A stretch of DNA of 64,000 bases, from NCBI GenBank assembly GCA_027886175.1, contig JAJNNQ010000026.1:22462001-22526000 (forward strand), written 5' to 3'. This document shows, in pieces, positions 1 to 11,800 of this stretch. The first letter of the stretch is position 1. Each line of letters begins with the position of its first letter. The notes beneath the pieces were generated by a model, which worked only from the letters and a program-made list of their open reading frames with translations, was not told where the DNA came from and searched no databases. The DNA is from Phylloscopus collybita (Eukaryota > Chordata > Aves > Passeriformes > Phylloscopidae). A program made the translations under genes and the position numbers.

Positions 1-44
1 TTTCAAACTTAATAAGTAAATTGCACCTCTTTCTTCTTTAACAG

Positions 45-83
45 GGTCCAAAGGAAGCAAGCTCTGTGTCAAGTTGGATGTGA
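45..83 (+). CDS. SNX14: Last coding segment of a + strand gene, probably SNX14 (C-terminus only)
   Basis: A pyrimidine-rich tract (about 25-39) followed by ACAG at 41-44 makes a good splice acceptor, so a terminal exon begins at 45. Read in phase 0 from 45 it encodes a short serine-rich tail, GPKEASSVSSWM, and stops at TGA 81-83. The other two frames also stay open for a short way (to TAA about 118 and 138), so the frame is not proven by the window alone. The gene name is inferred from two things: NT5E and SNX14 are convergent neighbours in other amniotes, and the tail resembles what I remember of the SNX14 C-terminus. SNX14 is an endoplasmic-reticulum sorting nexin with PXA, RGS, PX and nexin-C domains, none of which is inside this window. 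Confidence 0.55.
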   Translation, partial: GPKEASSVSSWM

Positions 84-225
84 GTGGACACCCAGGAGGA
101 TCTGCTGTGCACTGTTGTAATGGAAATGTGACGTTTTAACATTGCTTTGTATATTTTGTTGTAAATAACTTAAAATCTAAAAGTTCAAAAATAACTTATG
201 CAATAAAGACATTAAAATTTAATAC
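84..225 (+). other. SNX14: 3' UTR of the + strand gene (putative SNX14)
   Basis: A short AT-rich untranslated stretch follows the TGA at 81-83. It ends shortly after the AATAAA at 202-207. The exact cleavage site is estimated, and the second AATAAA at 238-243 would lengthen the UTR slightly. Confidence 0.5.
202..207 (+). terminator. Poly(A) signal AATAAA for the + strand gene
   Basis: A canonical AATAAA lies about 120 nt after the proposed stop codon. A second copy is at 238-243. Both fit 3' end formation of the rightward gene just before the convergent NT5E gene. Confidence 0.55.
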
Positions 226-2648
226 CAATTGCAAGTAAATAAAATATCTGTTCTTTTTATTTAAAATTTGTTTTAGCTGTTACCAGTAAAAGTCTAGTTA
301 ATTTCACCAAAATCTCTCAGTGTATGAAATTACAGGATGACATCAAAAAAGACAGCTGGGCGATCAGCCAACTAACGCTTTGCTAAGAGAGCAATTACAG
401 GGTGTTTTCCTGAAAGGATATGTAGAAATACTGCTTGGAAGAAGTTGTAGAATGTTCCCATTAAATTATTTTAAAATATCTTAACAAATCCTTTTTTTTT
501 TTTTTTTTAACAACAGAAGTATATGACTGAATCTATTGCATACAAATAATCTCAGAACTGTCTTCAGCCTTCATGTTTCTGTGACCATGGAAAATCACAT
601 TTGTAATTTAGTCTTTTTAATACCTGATCTTAAAAACTAAAGCCCTCTTACAATAATAATGGATATGAAAAGTAGTTTTGACTTAGCCATTATTTCTCTG
701 CAGTTTCTTACGTGGCTTTTTGTGGTTTTCTTCTGACATCCTCTTTACAGGCTTAAGAAAGAGGATGCGAGTCTGTTCACAGCATTTTATAAAAATTCAT
801 ACATATAAAAATGTGTGGAAGATTTTTTCTGTAAATCTGAATTTGTTGGCACAGCCTTTATAAAAGAGATTTTCAAAAAGACTTCTATGCGTGGATTTTT
901 AGCAAGTTTTACTTGCAGAACAATACAGCAGTGCTTAATAGGCATTCCTCAATTTTTTGTTTCAAACACCCATTTTCTCCTTTTTTACAAACAAACCAGT
1001 CTACTGCAGCATTGCTGTTCTTTGTCAATATAATTTGTCTGTATTACTGTTGCAAACCTTTCCTTTCTGTTTGTCAAAGGAAGGTAAAAGTGTTATTTCT
1101 CTCCTTTCTGGCTCTGCCAAAGCAGTTGTTGCAACTCCCAAAATTGGTGTGCCAGGTACAGCTCTGTCCATCAGTGCCCTCTGTGTTACTGGTCTGATAT
1201 TGATAGGGGGGAAAGACCAGTCTGTAAACTGACAACTTAGGGAGCAGTAGTGACAAATCATCAATGCCAGGGCATAACTCACAGTGTGTCAAGGTCAGTT
1301 GTTGTTTGTCTCCCTGTTCTACCACCCCTTTCCTAATGCAGCTGTGTAGTCCAGAGCCTTTCAGGCACAGCACTTGAATGGAGTCTTTAAATTTCAACAT
1401 ACTGAATGTTTATTTTAATGCCCCTTCTCCTTGAAATCTACAGGTGCAGTGAATGGAATAGCTTCAGTGTTCAAAAAGAGTGTAGTGAGCTTTCCAGGAA
1501 AATATAGCAGGTTTATTCAAAACACTTACAGTCAGTTTAAAACAGCATTAAACAAGCCAAACATGTTGATGTCAAAATTCCCAGTAATCTTAGAAAAATA
1601 ATGATTTTTTTGCCCTAATTTATAAGCAATCATTTCTTGATAAAGCATCAGCAATGTACATTTAGCATTTAATCTGATTTCATACTCATTAGCCTGTCTC
1701 TTACAACTATTTTTTTAAACACAGCCTTCCCAGAGAAGAGGTATAATCACAGTTACCTTAAAGTCAGGTTATGTTGTAAAACACCCCATTACCTGACTGT
1801 TTCCAAAGAATGCCAGAAGTGCTGCAGGAGTCAGTGCCTGTTACCTGATGTTTTCTTGGAATGTTGCTAATACAGAGTAACAGGCAGCAGTCCTGTTCTT
1901 TGGAAGAGGTATAAAATTGAGCATATTTTTATGAAGTATAGTCACAGATTGTGTTCTCACTCTAGATACAGTCCCCAAACTGGTCATATTAAAGAGTGAA
2001 GAATACTCAGTTTGTTAAAATTGGTCAAAATCAGATCAAGCTTTTGTTGTATCTTTTATTAATGGAAAAAATAAGTGTGATGTTTCTTTTTCAAAAGTAA
2101 AACAAAAACTTTTTAAAATTGCATATTAAATAGACCTCATTTTAATTTTAATGAGCACCGAGTTTAATCCAGCTCTTTCAGGCATTGATGTAGGTATGGT
2201 AAATATGGCTAGAAGCAAAGTAGAGATATTAGATTTAATATTTTAACCCTGAGTGGAGATCAAAGAAAGGAATATACATGTATAATAAATCCATTTCTAG
2301 AAGCTTGTTTACATCTGGAATCAGGTTCTTAACTCACTGTCTAAAGCAGCTAAAAGAATTTGATGATTTATTTTGCCCATTCCAGTTTGTCACTGTTTTA
2401 TGATTGAGCAGTAGGTATTCACTGGAACTTTGCTTTTGAGACCTCAGTTTCAGGTACAAGTCATGGATTCTGCCCCTTGCCCTGCCCACTGTGCTCCAGT
2501 GGCACCACCAGGCTACAGACAATGCAGGGGGTGCTCACTGCTGGCATGCAGCAGCCTCACTGCTCATTCATTGTGGGGTGTAACAGGTCTCTTGCAGCTT
2601 TGTCAGTGTCATCTCTCCTCCTGTGTTGCTCCAAAAAAAAAAAAAAAA
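226..2648. other. Convergent 3' region between putative SNX14 and NT5E, including the NT5E 3' UTR
   Basis: No coding exon is visible here. The right part must include the NT5E 3' UTR on the - strand. Candidate - strand AATAAA signals (TTTATT on +) are at 2367-2372, 2055-2060, 1512-1517, 1409-1414 and 256-261, and the sequence does not show which is used. A run of 17 T occupies 492-508. A GC-richer block at about 2430-2632 ends in a run of 16 A against the NT5E stop codon. Confidence 0.5.
1512..1517 (-). terminator. NT5E: Candidate poly(A) signal of NT5E
   Basis: AATAAA on the - strand, about 1.1 kb past the stop codon. It is one of several equivalent candidates (2367-2372, 2055-2060, 1409-1414, 256-261). 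I list this one because it would give a 3' UTR of a length usual for the gene, but the choice is inference. Confidence 0.3.
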
Positions 2649-2806
2649 TCAAGTGTGCAAGAATGTTACAGTGAACAGTACAGAGATCATGGTGAGACTT
2701 GCTTCGATAAGACTTCCAGAAGAAAATTTTATTCGACCTTCAACTGCTGGGTAAACTCTCTTCATTCTTTGGAGGTAGCGGGAAACAACCTCAATGTCAG
2801 GTTCAC
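2649..2806 (-). CDS. NT5E: NT5E coding exon 9 (residues 516-567 and stop), GPI-anchor signal
   Basis: The acceptor is TTGTTTCTTTAG|GT and the stop is TGA 2651-2649. The exon encodes the last domain strand (YPAVEGRIKF) followed by SSGS and a short hydrophobic tail (about L553-L565) ending in HT. By alignment with the human enzyme the GPI-attachment serine would be S544, and the remaining 23 residues would be removed. The hydrophobic stretch is short for a GPI signal but plausible. Sixteen Us follow the stop codon directly. Confidence 0.95.
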
Positions 2807-5800
2807 CTAAAGAAACAAAAAATAAGTTTTTTCTGCACCTGCCCAGTTCTTAACCAAAATGTAAGGACTTCCCTAAATTCCAGTTTTAGCTCAAGAATCA
2901 AATTGTTTTCCATGGTTTGCCATTCTGAATCAGCACACCATCACCTCTGGTGGATTGTAACCAGGATTTTTGGCACTAACTTGTGTTTTACAAACAAACA
3001 TTCTTTTTGTTTTGTCTGGCTTGTTTTGTTTTGAATTTGTTACAATGGTATTTTCCAGTCAGGTAGTTTGAGATAGTTGCTCACCTGTTTGGGGTATAGG
3101 GCTGTAGACCTGGCAAAGCTTTCTTACACTTTTTCAAAATTACTTTTTTTAGGGGAAGTTTCTAGTCGGAGGACTGTGTGCACACAAGATGTTACGTGGG
3201 TTTTTCACAGTGGGAGACCCTTTTCAGTCACTGCTGCCAACCATGGAATGAGCCCCTTCTGATCCAAGCTCTTTGAATCCTGAAGTGTAACCCCCATCTT
3301 AATAAAAACTAGTTTTACCCTTCTGTTGTACTGAAAGACTTCACCAGAACCTTACCAGTTATTCCCTTTCACTATTCCTGATGATTTTTCTCAGTCTCAC
3401 GGAAAAGCTGATGTTCTAAATCAAGTTTCGTTGAACTTGGTTTAAAACACCGGTTCCTACCTGTGAGAATCTATTCTCAATTTAAACACCTGTACAAATA
3501 AAAAATTAGCCTGCAACAAAGGTCCAAAAGGAAAATTTTTGAGGTGAAATAATGTTTTCACCATGCACAACCAGAACAGATAAAATCAAAGTTCTGCAAA
3601 AATGTAAATGGGGTCCTACAAGATAGTGCTTTTTTAAATACAGCATTACACCCTTATTGTGTTTTCAGGAATACTGGATTTTAATCTCAATTTTTTTTTT
3701 CAAGTTTTCCTTCATCCTAAAAGATAGACAATGCCAATTGTACAAACACAGACTTTCTAACACTTTGCATACAGCTTTAGAGGACCTTAAGCCAGGGTTA
3801 TAAAACACCTCTCCTCCACCTGTGTGGTGTGGTGTCTGTGGCATCCTGCCTTCTGCCTGCAGAGCTCCCAGGGGTCCCTGTTTTTGGCTGGGCAGGCTAA
3901 TTCCCATAGAGTAGGTGGGCATCTTTCACCTCACCCTGTGTTGCCTGCCTGAGCTGCATGTCATTTACTAGTGGAGGTGATGATTCTGTCATTCTAAATA
4001 CTTCTATACAGTGTAAATTCAAGGTCTATAGAAAAGAGCACCTTTTTTTGATACATTGTTCAGTGATGAGTACAAGTGCAAGGCAGTGTAAGGTGTACTC
4101 TCTGTGTACTTTGCTGCTTTTCTGGTTTACCACAATCTCAGAACTGCTGTCTGAGCACTGCTGAATTGATAAGGATGTTTCTCTTTGAAACTTTTGTGGT
4201 TTTAAATGAAAAAGAAAGGAGTTGCTGCCTACAACCAAATCTAGCAATCCAGAGCTGTCAGAGTAGAAGCAAATTTAATCATTGAGTAAAGGCAAAAAGT
4301 CAGGTTTGTACTGTAGAAAGATCTTTTCATTTTGGGGAATTGTTTGTGTGCTACCCTGCTAGTGCCCATACTTACCTGGACTGTATCCCCCTTACCTTTA
4401 CTGTATCCCAGATTTTTGTCTCTCAGCATACTGTAGCCATCTCCTCCAAATAACATATAGGATGGCAGAGTCACGTTGTATATTTCATCCATCTGGAGGG
4501 GGACGTATGCTGGGACTCGGCAGGCTGTGCAAAGCACTTCTAAGCTAACAACTCTGCTTCCTGGGGCTCTGGAGAGATCATAGACCACGTGGATGCCTAC
4601 AAAAAGACACATTGGAATGCCAATAGTGCAGTGCATGTTGAAGACACAGGGCCAGAAGCTGCATTCTCCCTCATCTTCAGCTGGTCCTCTGCATTACTCT
4701 CTGTGACCAAGAGTTGTATCGTTCTGAATTACACCAGTTAATGCCCTGTGTTCCTTGCACACTCAACTTCTGTGCAAGAACACTCAAAAGAAATAAGAAT
4801 CGCTGAACCATTGTCCACCTCATTTACTTGTCTGCTCTCATCACTACTCCACAAAAGGAAATTACTAATCATGGGATTGGAATACTGCAAGATAAAAATA
4901 CCTTTCCTTATTTCTGTAGTCACATGCTTTCTTATTTCCCTGGCCTGTTGGCAGAAATGACTTTTTTTAAGGCCTGCAGCCATCCTAACTTGGTAGTTAT
5001 TCTGGATAATAAGCACTGTCCTGAAAAAGGAAGGCCGGAGCAGGGCTGTACACGGCAGTGTCTCCTCACTAGGAGAAGCAACATTTCTCATTGTGAGCCT
5101 TCCTTGATCAAGGCCAGGGGAGAGCCAGGCCCCCAGAACAGCACTGCCAAGACTCTGCAGATGAGGAAGCCACTAAAGGTCGTTCAAAGCGCTGAGGCTC
5201 TTCCAACCCTGGCGTTCTGCCTGCTCTGAATCTTCCATCCTGAACCCTTTCCAGAGCTACTGGTTTTCTTCCTTTTCTCTGAAGAGGCAGGAAGCAGAGC
5301 TTGTTCCTGTTTCACCTTAGAGGTACCTAAGAACATGGGAACTTACTGGTGAAAGTGTGAGACATGGGTTGTGTCTGGCATGTGAGGGATCACAGTGTCA
5401 GGGTATGTGGGGATGAGAGGCATGGAGGGAGGGAATGCATCAGCCCCTGTCCTTGAAGTCTAGTTCTTCTGCTAACTAAATAATAAAATCTGCACTAAAT
5501 CGCAGAGAGACCAGGAATAAACATGACTCTAGCTTAATACACATCTGGATAAACATATAGGCAGCTGCAATTAAAGAAGTGAGTAGATTTTTGATATTAA
5601 CAGTTCATCCATAAAATATTTAGAAATTCACTGGAGCAATTCCATAGCCCAGTTGGATAAGCTAAAACTGTCATCAATCATTAGAGAATTGCACAAAATT
5701 ATTTTGATAAACTGAAATTCAACACAGCTGTCCAGTTTGGCGTTTCAGGTAGGCTGCCAGTTAAGAACTAAAAATGAGTTTGTTGTAGCTATTTCTGTGT

Positions 5801-8800
5801 TACAGCTATGCTAAATTATATTCTCCTCTAGTTGATTGCAGTGTTAAACTGATGCCATTATGGGTTCTTCAGGAAGCTTGGGAACACTGTCTCTGCTGAA
5901 GGGAACAGCGATGGCCCGGGTGCTGCAGTGGCTCAGTTAAACGCACACGGGATAAACAGCGTCTGCTGGCCGGCATGCGCGAGGCACGGGGCAAGGAGGT
6001 ACGGCCAGCTTGACATTCTATTCTTAAAAAAAGGCTCCCAGCTGTAATAAGGTCAACAGGAGGGATGGCTGTTTTGGAAAACTGAGAAGAGGAAAGAAAA
6101 TATACCTCCAACCTGCAGCAGCTCTCCACTTCCTTTTCCGTATCTCCTCACACTGTGCTCAAAAGCTTCTTTCAGCGTGGAGCCTTTTAATGTCACCATA
6201 TCAAAACGACCTCCAAATGGCAAAACAGACAGCAAATCTTCCACAGTAATGCTACCTGGGGGGAAAGAGACTTTGTTCACTTCTTGAGTTTTGTTGTTGT
6301 TTTATGTTTGTTTGTTTCTTTTTTGCTGTTTTTTAGAGAATTATTTTAGGATTGTTTAAGATCAAGTTTTTGACAAGGAACATGGCAAATACAGTTTAAG
6401 AAAATGAGGGCTGCTAGGGGTGAGAGTCACGTGTATTGTCTCAAAGAACCTGCATCTTTCATAGTCCAGCAGGTATCAAGACCAATAAATCAGAGTTTGA
6501 TGTAACTGCATGTATTGCTATTAGAACATGACATGACAAACCAGCAACCTAAGATGAAGAAACACTATGTCAGGTGCTTTTTCCAGTTGATTAAGGTTTA
6601 CTCACATAGTCCTACAGAAAGACTTAGCTAAACTGAGAAGGCTGTTTTCAGGTTGCATTTATAGAGTATCAGGAAAATAAAAACTAAAACCTTAGCATTC
6701 AGAAAAATCCAGTTTACTTACTCTACAGCAGACTACAGAAGGCTCACAGCGACCATACCAGATGACCCTGTACAGCAGGAGACCTTTCTTTGTTCCAAGG
6801 CAGCAAGGAGAGAGGGAAATTATAAAAAAGCATTGTGTACAAACAATGCTAGAGGCTTCTGTCAACGTCAGCCTGAGTGCAGTTGTGCTCAAATGATGGA
6901 CAACCATTTGTGAAAGTTTGAAATCACTTCTAGACACTGTGCAAACCCCATTGAAACAAGCCCATATCTAACATTGTGTTCAGGCTGGCATAGCTTGATT
7001 CCTTCTTTCTGATAAAGTTGTCCTTCAGCTGGTAGTTTTACGTACCATTAGTGCTCTGCTCATCAATGGGTGACCGTATCCCACCTCCGTTCAGGATGCA
7101 CATTGACACGTGGTTCCACGTCTTTTTATCCGGGCGCCCGACATTCTCATAAAGCTACCAAAGAAAAATGTTTAATCAGATTTTATCTTCACTTATTATA
7201 GGCTCTGGAAGTTTACACCAAATACAATCTGAAACTTAAAAGAGGGAGAAAGTTTTTATTTTTTTTTCCATTATCTTCAGACCCATTGTAAAATACTGAG
7301 TTATTAAAAAATCCAAGCAACTGCTTTGCTTTTTAAAATTCTTGAAAAACATGAAAAATATTTGCCTTTTACTGTAATGAACTCTCGGGCTCTGCCCTAG
7401 TCTATGTGTCTATGGCATGGCCGAGGCAGGCCAGCTCAACAAAGGAAAAGTGATTTTTTATTTCAATGACTGTGATAAAGACAAATGATTTAAACATATT
7501 TGGGGAACTGAGAAGTGAAGAGGACCTTCAATACTGTTGTTCATTAAAATCTCTTAGGGAAAGGATAAACTAATAATTTTGCAGGGAATTAACTTTTTTC
7601 AGCTTCTCTGTGGTTGGTTTTCAATATTTGGAATGGTCTTGAGTAACTAGAAAGATGCAGAACAGTGGAAGAACAAAGAAACAGGCATACTAGATCAGAA
7701 AGTCTACTCTGCACAGCAATGTGTCCACAGCAGTTCAGTGGCAAGGCTCTGACAAAATGCAAGGACAGGATAATATTTGCTTGTGACATCCTTACTAGTA
7801 AAGAAAATGGAGACCAGATATTTACTCAGTTGCATTAAGGATGATGAGCCTCCAGTGTTAATCCTCAGAAATAACTGATGGAAAGGGGAAAGGCTGAAAC
7901 GACCTAGGATGATAGAAAGGATGGACTGGTTTCCATACAGGAGGGACGATGATGATAACTCTTCAGTCTCACAGAGAGAAGTACAGGAAGCATATGAGAG
8001 AAGCCTATAAAATGAGGAGGGGCATGTGGAGGCTGGGTAGGAATTTGTGTCTTTTTTCATTTCAAGAAGAATAAAAAACCTAAAAAGATTCAGAGAGGGG
8101 TGACAAGGATGGTCAAAGACACAGAAAACTTCTGAACGTGGAATGATGATGTAGACTTGGACTGTCTGACCTGGTTAAGAGATAATGGAAGGAAATATCC
8201 AAGAAGGCTATAAAATCATGGGTGGTGTGATGGTGGATGGGGAGCAAGTGCTCCAGAGCAAGGACCACTTGACCTCCAGCAGTTATGAAGGCAGTGGGCT
8301 TGTAGCAGCAAGGCTATACACTGACAAGTCCAAGGTCTCTGCAGGATGTGCAGGTCTGTGGTGGAATGCCCTGCCAGCAGCTGCTGGGAAGGCTGGATGG
8401 AGGCAGGCAGAGGGTGGTGGAACTGCTCTGCAGGAGCTAGTCTCCACTGTCTCCCTCCCCTTCTCCCCCTCTCCCCTTGTTGTTTTTTCCTGCCCTCCCC
8501 ACATGGTACAGTTGAGCCAGTAAATGTCAAGAGACCACTTCTGCCTTGGGAATGCCAGGGAGACCTGGGCTGGGCAGATCTGAGTACAACAACTCCAAAG
8601 GCTTGTCCAGGAGTATGCTTGTCCCCTACCATCCCCACTCTGTTATTCTTGGAGACAAAACTTGGGGATGAATGATCCTGTCATCCGTTCCAGGTGGGTC
8701 ACTTCTCTGCACCCCTACGTGAAGTGTTTGTGACCTCTGACTTGCAGCTGTGTAAATGCTTTGTGCCTCCAGCTTAGTCATCAAAGTTATGCCCTGAGGC

Positions 8801-11800
8801 CAGATCCATGCTTAAGTTTGTAACTCATAATCAAAGGATTGCCACTTCCCAGCCCTGAGCTGAGGCAGTTTAAAAGAGGAGCTCACACAGTGCTGTTATC
8901 AATTTCACAGCCTTTTCACATCTGAGTCCCTTTAAAGTGCTTTGTAAAATGCCATGTAGGCCTGTCAAACTTTTATTCTGAGATTTTGGGCTACTGGTCG
9001 AGACACATCACTGAACTAAATGGACCTCTGTTTCGACCCAACACAATCAATCAGTCTTCTGCAATTCTCAATCTCTCAATTTCTCGGGACAATTCTAAAT
9101 ATTAAAGCTTGTGGAACAGGCAGATCTATTTTTTACCTTCATACCTCTGACCACATGTCAGGGGACAGGAAAGCAAGTATAGAACTGGTAAGGCAATGTG
9201 AAGAGAAATCTGTGTATCTACTAAAGACTGCAGGTGATTGTCTAGAGACATTGATTGAACTAAAATAGAATTTGACCCCCCTAAGAAAAAATGTATAGCA
9301 AAAAATCTACAGACTTCTGAAAGGTTACTTTCTTTAAGCTTGAAAAGTGCCAAAGCATTTGTTCACATTTTTGCAAATAAAGATATTAAAAAGCCTAGCA
9401 GAAAAAATAAAAAAAGTGCAAGATACTGCAGTTCTATCAGATATTAATCTGATTTGCAAATTAGCCTATGAACTAGAAAATTATTTTAAGGACTACAATA
9501 AGAGCAATACCATGGACTAGATAAATGGCTTTGGGGACATAACTAAGTGAAAACCCATGATTATTAATTGTCCCTTACTTTCCCTTTATGGGAAAGTTAA
9601 TTTTCTGGAAACACATTAGTGGATGTTTTCCCTGAAACACTTAAATGAAATGGTGCTGCTGGCAGGGCAGTAAAACAGTCAAACTCAGGAAGTTTAAAAA
9701 CTGGAAGTGACTTCTTGTAAAAAGACTTTTCTGGAATTATGTGACTGTAGTGCCTGTCAGAACACGGCACGGGCTGGTGGCTCCTTCTGGGCTGGGGTGC
9801 TCTGTGCCCGGCTGGGTGTACGGCCTTTCCCACTCCCTCCTTGCTTCAGCTGGCACCTTCTGTGCTCTTCAGGGGGACAATTCTTGTCGGTAGCTTGACA
9901 GAAAGTTACCCATTTGTTTTCTGTGCCAGTGCACTGAAATGACAGCAAAGCCAGGTCAGTAATGAGAGGACAGAGGATGAGTGCTGTGAGCAGGGGCCAG
10001 CAGCAGGAGAGGGGCAGGGGAGCTGAGCTCTCCTCCTTGCTGGGCTCTTACATCAGATTGCCATGTCCCTTAAAAGTGCAGCCTCAAAGCCAGCTGTGAA
10101 AAAGCTGTTCTCTCTACAAGGCTATGCACAAAGAATAAACTGCTGCTCACTCTCTACAGCAACATTCCTTACAGCCTCGCTTCTGCCAGGCCTTTCTAGG
10201 GACACACTGGATATTGCGCTGTTGAAAAGCAGGCACAGAGCTCATATGCTGATAATTTGGATCTGGATAGCTCTGGAGTAACCCTTAGATGTAATTGCCA
10301 CCTGTAGTGGTGAAAACATCTTACCATAGCATCACAAAGCAAATTTCCCATATTACATTCTTGGAAACGGCATGCTTGGCTTGTACCATTCAGGTAAACA
10401 CTAGTTTTTCCAATCTCTTCAGAATAATTCCCCAGGTTTTCTCTCCATTTTTCCACTTCTTCCTTAATGTGCTGGTCTGTAAAGTAATATAAAAGTGTAA
10501 AATAGGCATCATACATATCTCATATTAATGACACTTCAGTGAAAACAAACCTTACAGAAAGAAAAATGTTCATGATTCTAAAAGGTTGCACTTTTCCTAA
10601 AGCTTCACAAGCAACATGGCAACTATATTCACCTCAAAAAAACCCTTTAAGGGGAGATGGCAGGACGGGACAATCAAGGGAATAAACCCAGAGCAAGGTT
10701 ATCTCTTCTGTACTTTTGCCCAGTCCTGTTCTAACTCTGACTGATGGGGTTTCTAGTACCTACCTTGATAGGTGAGAGAGTTTTTAAAATACAAGTGAAA
10801 TTGGTCTTTGGCAGAATTTTTTTTTTTTTGCTGTTTGTAATTTCCTCCCTTTAATGTTGTGCTAAAAGGAAAAATAGCTCAAATACCAATGTCAAGGAAT
10901 AAACCCTTTATAGAAATTAATTCTCTAAGCACATCTGTTTCTCTGGTGAAAATTCAATTATTTCAGAAAAAACCCAAAGATACGTGCATATGCAGACAGA
11001 TGTTGCAACTATTTTATATCAGCTTCTAGTTTTAACCAATTTACTCACACCTGTCAGCAAGAATAACATTTATAAAATTATACCACCAATTGATTTGAAT
11101 TTTAAGTTTTACTGACTTCAGAGGGAAAATGTAAAGCTTCATTACATCATCTCACTACATTAATAGGTCACTGAGAATAACACAGTAAATCTCTATGAAC
11201 AAATAATTTTTAAAGGACTTGTTCTACAAATACTCAGGTAGAACTTAGAAAGTCTGATAAAAGCTCAGAACTTCATACAGCAAACACTGTAGAAGAAACA
11301 GATTAGAAAACCAGCCCTGGGTAATTATAGAACTGACAAAGAAACAGTTAAGAGAGCTCAGATGGAGTTACAAACAAAAAGTGACAGAGAGTCTCTCCTC
11401 CTCCCACTTCTTTAAATGTTTCAGAGTTAAAATGTTGAACACAGTTGGCACTGCATGCAGGAACTCATGGGTTTGTATATTATATTTGCACATTGGCAGA
11501 GTAGTTGGCAGGGTACTGCAAGTTTTTCCTGGGACACATCCACTTTCCTGTATTGCTCTAAACTCTGTTCTGAAGAACCAAACCCCTGGCAAAACTGTAA
11601 ATTAGTCCTCATAATCTTTTAAATCTCAATTACAGGACTAGCTAAAACAGGTTCTTACAAAAGGTAAGGTATTGTGTCACCTGAATTCTTACAAAAGGAC
11701 TTTCAGGGATTTAAAACAGATAAAAACCACACTCTGAATGCATGCATATTCTGTATATTCTGTATATATTCAACTGTAACACAGGCTGAACCCTACACAG

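Larger units (their letters stand above)
7155..10324 (-). other. NT5E: NT5E intron 5
   Basis: GT-AG intron of 3170 bp. It contains a decayed LINE-like fragment (about 7850-8430) and one copy of a roughly 300-bp dispersed repeat (about 8510-8807), described separately. Confidence 0.9.
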
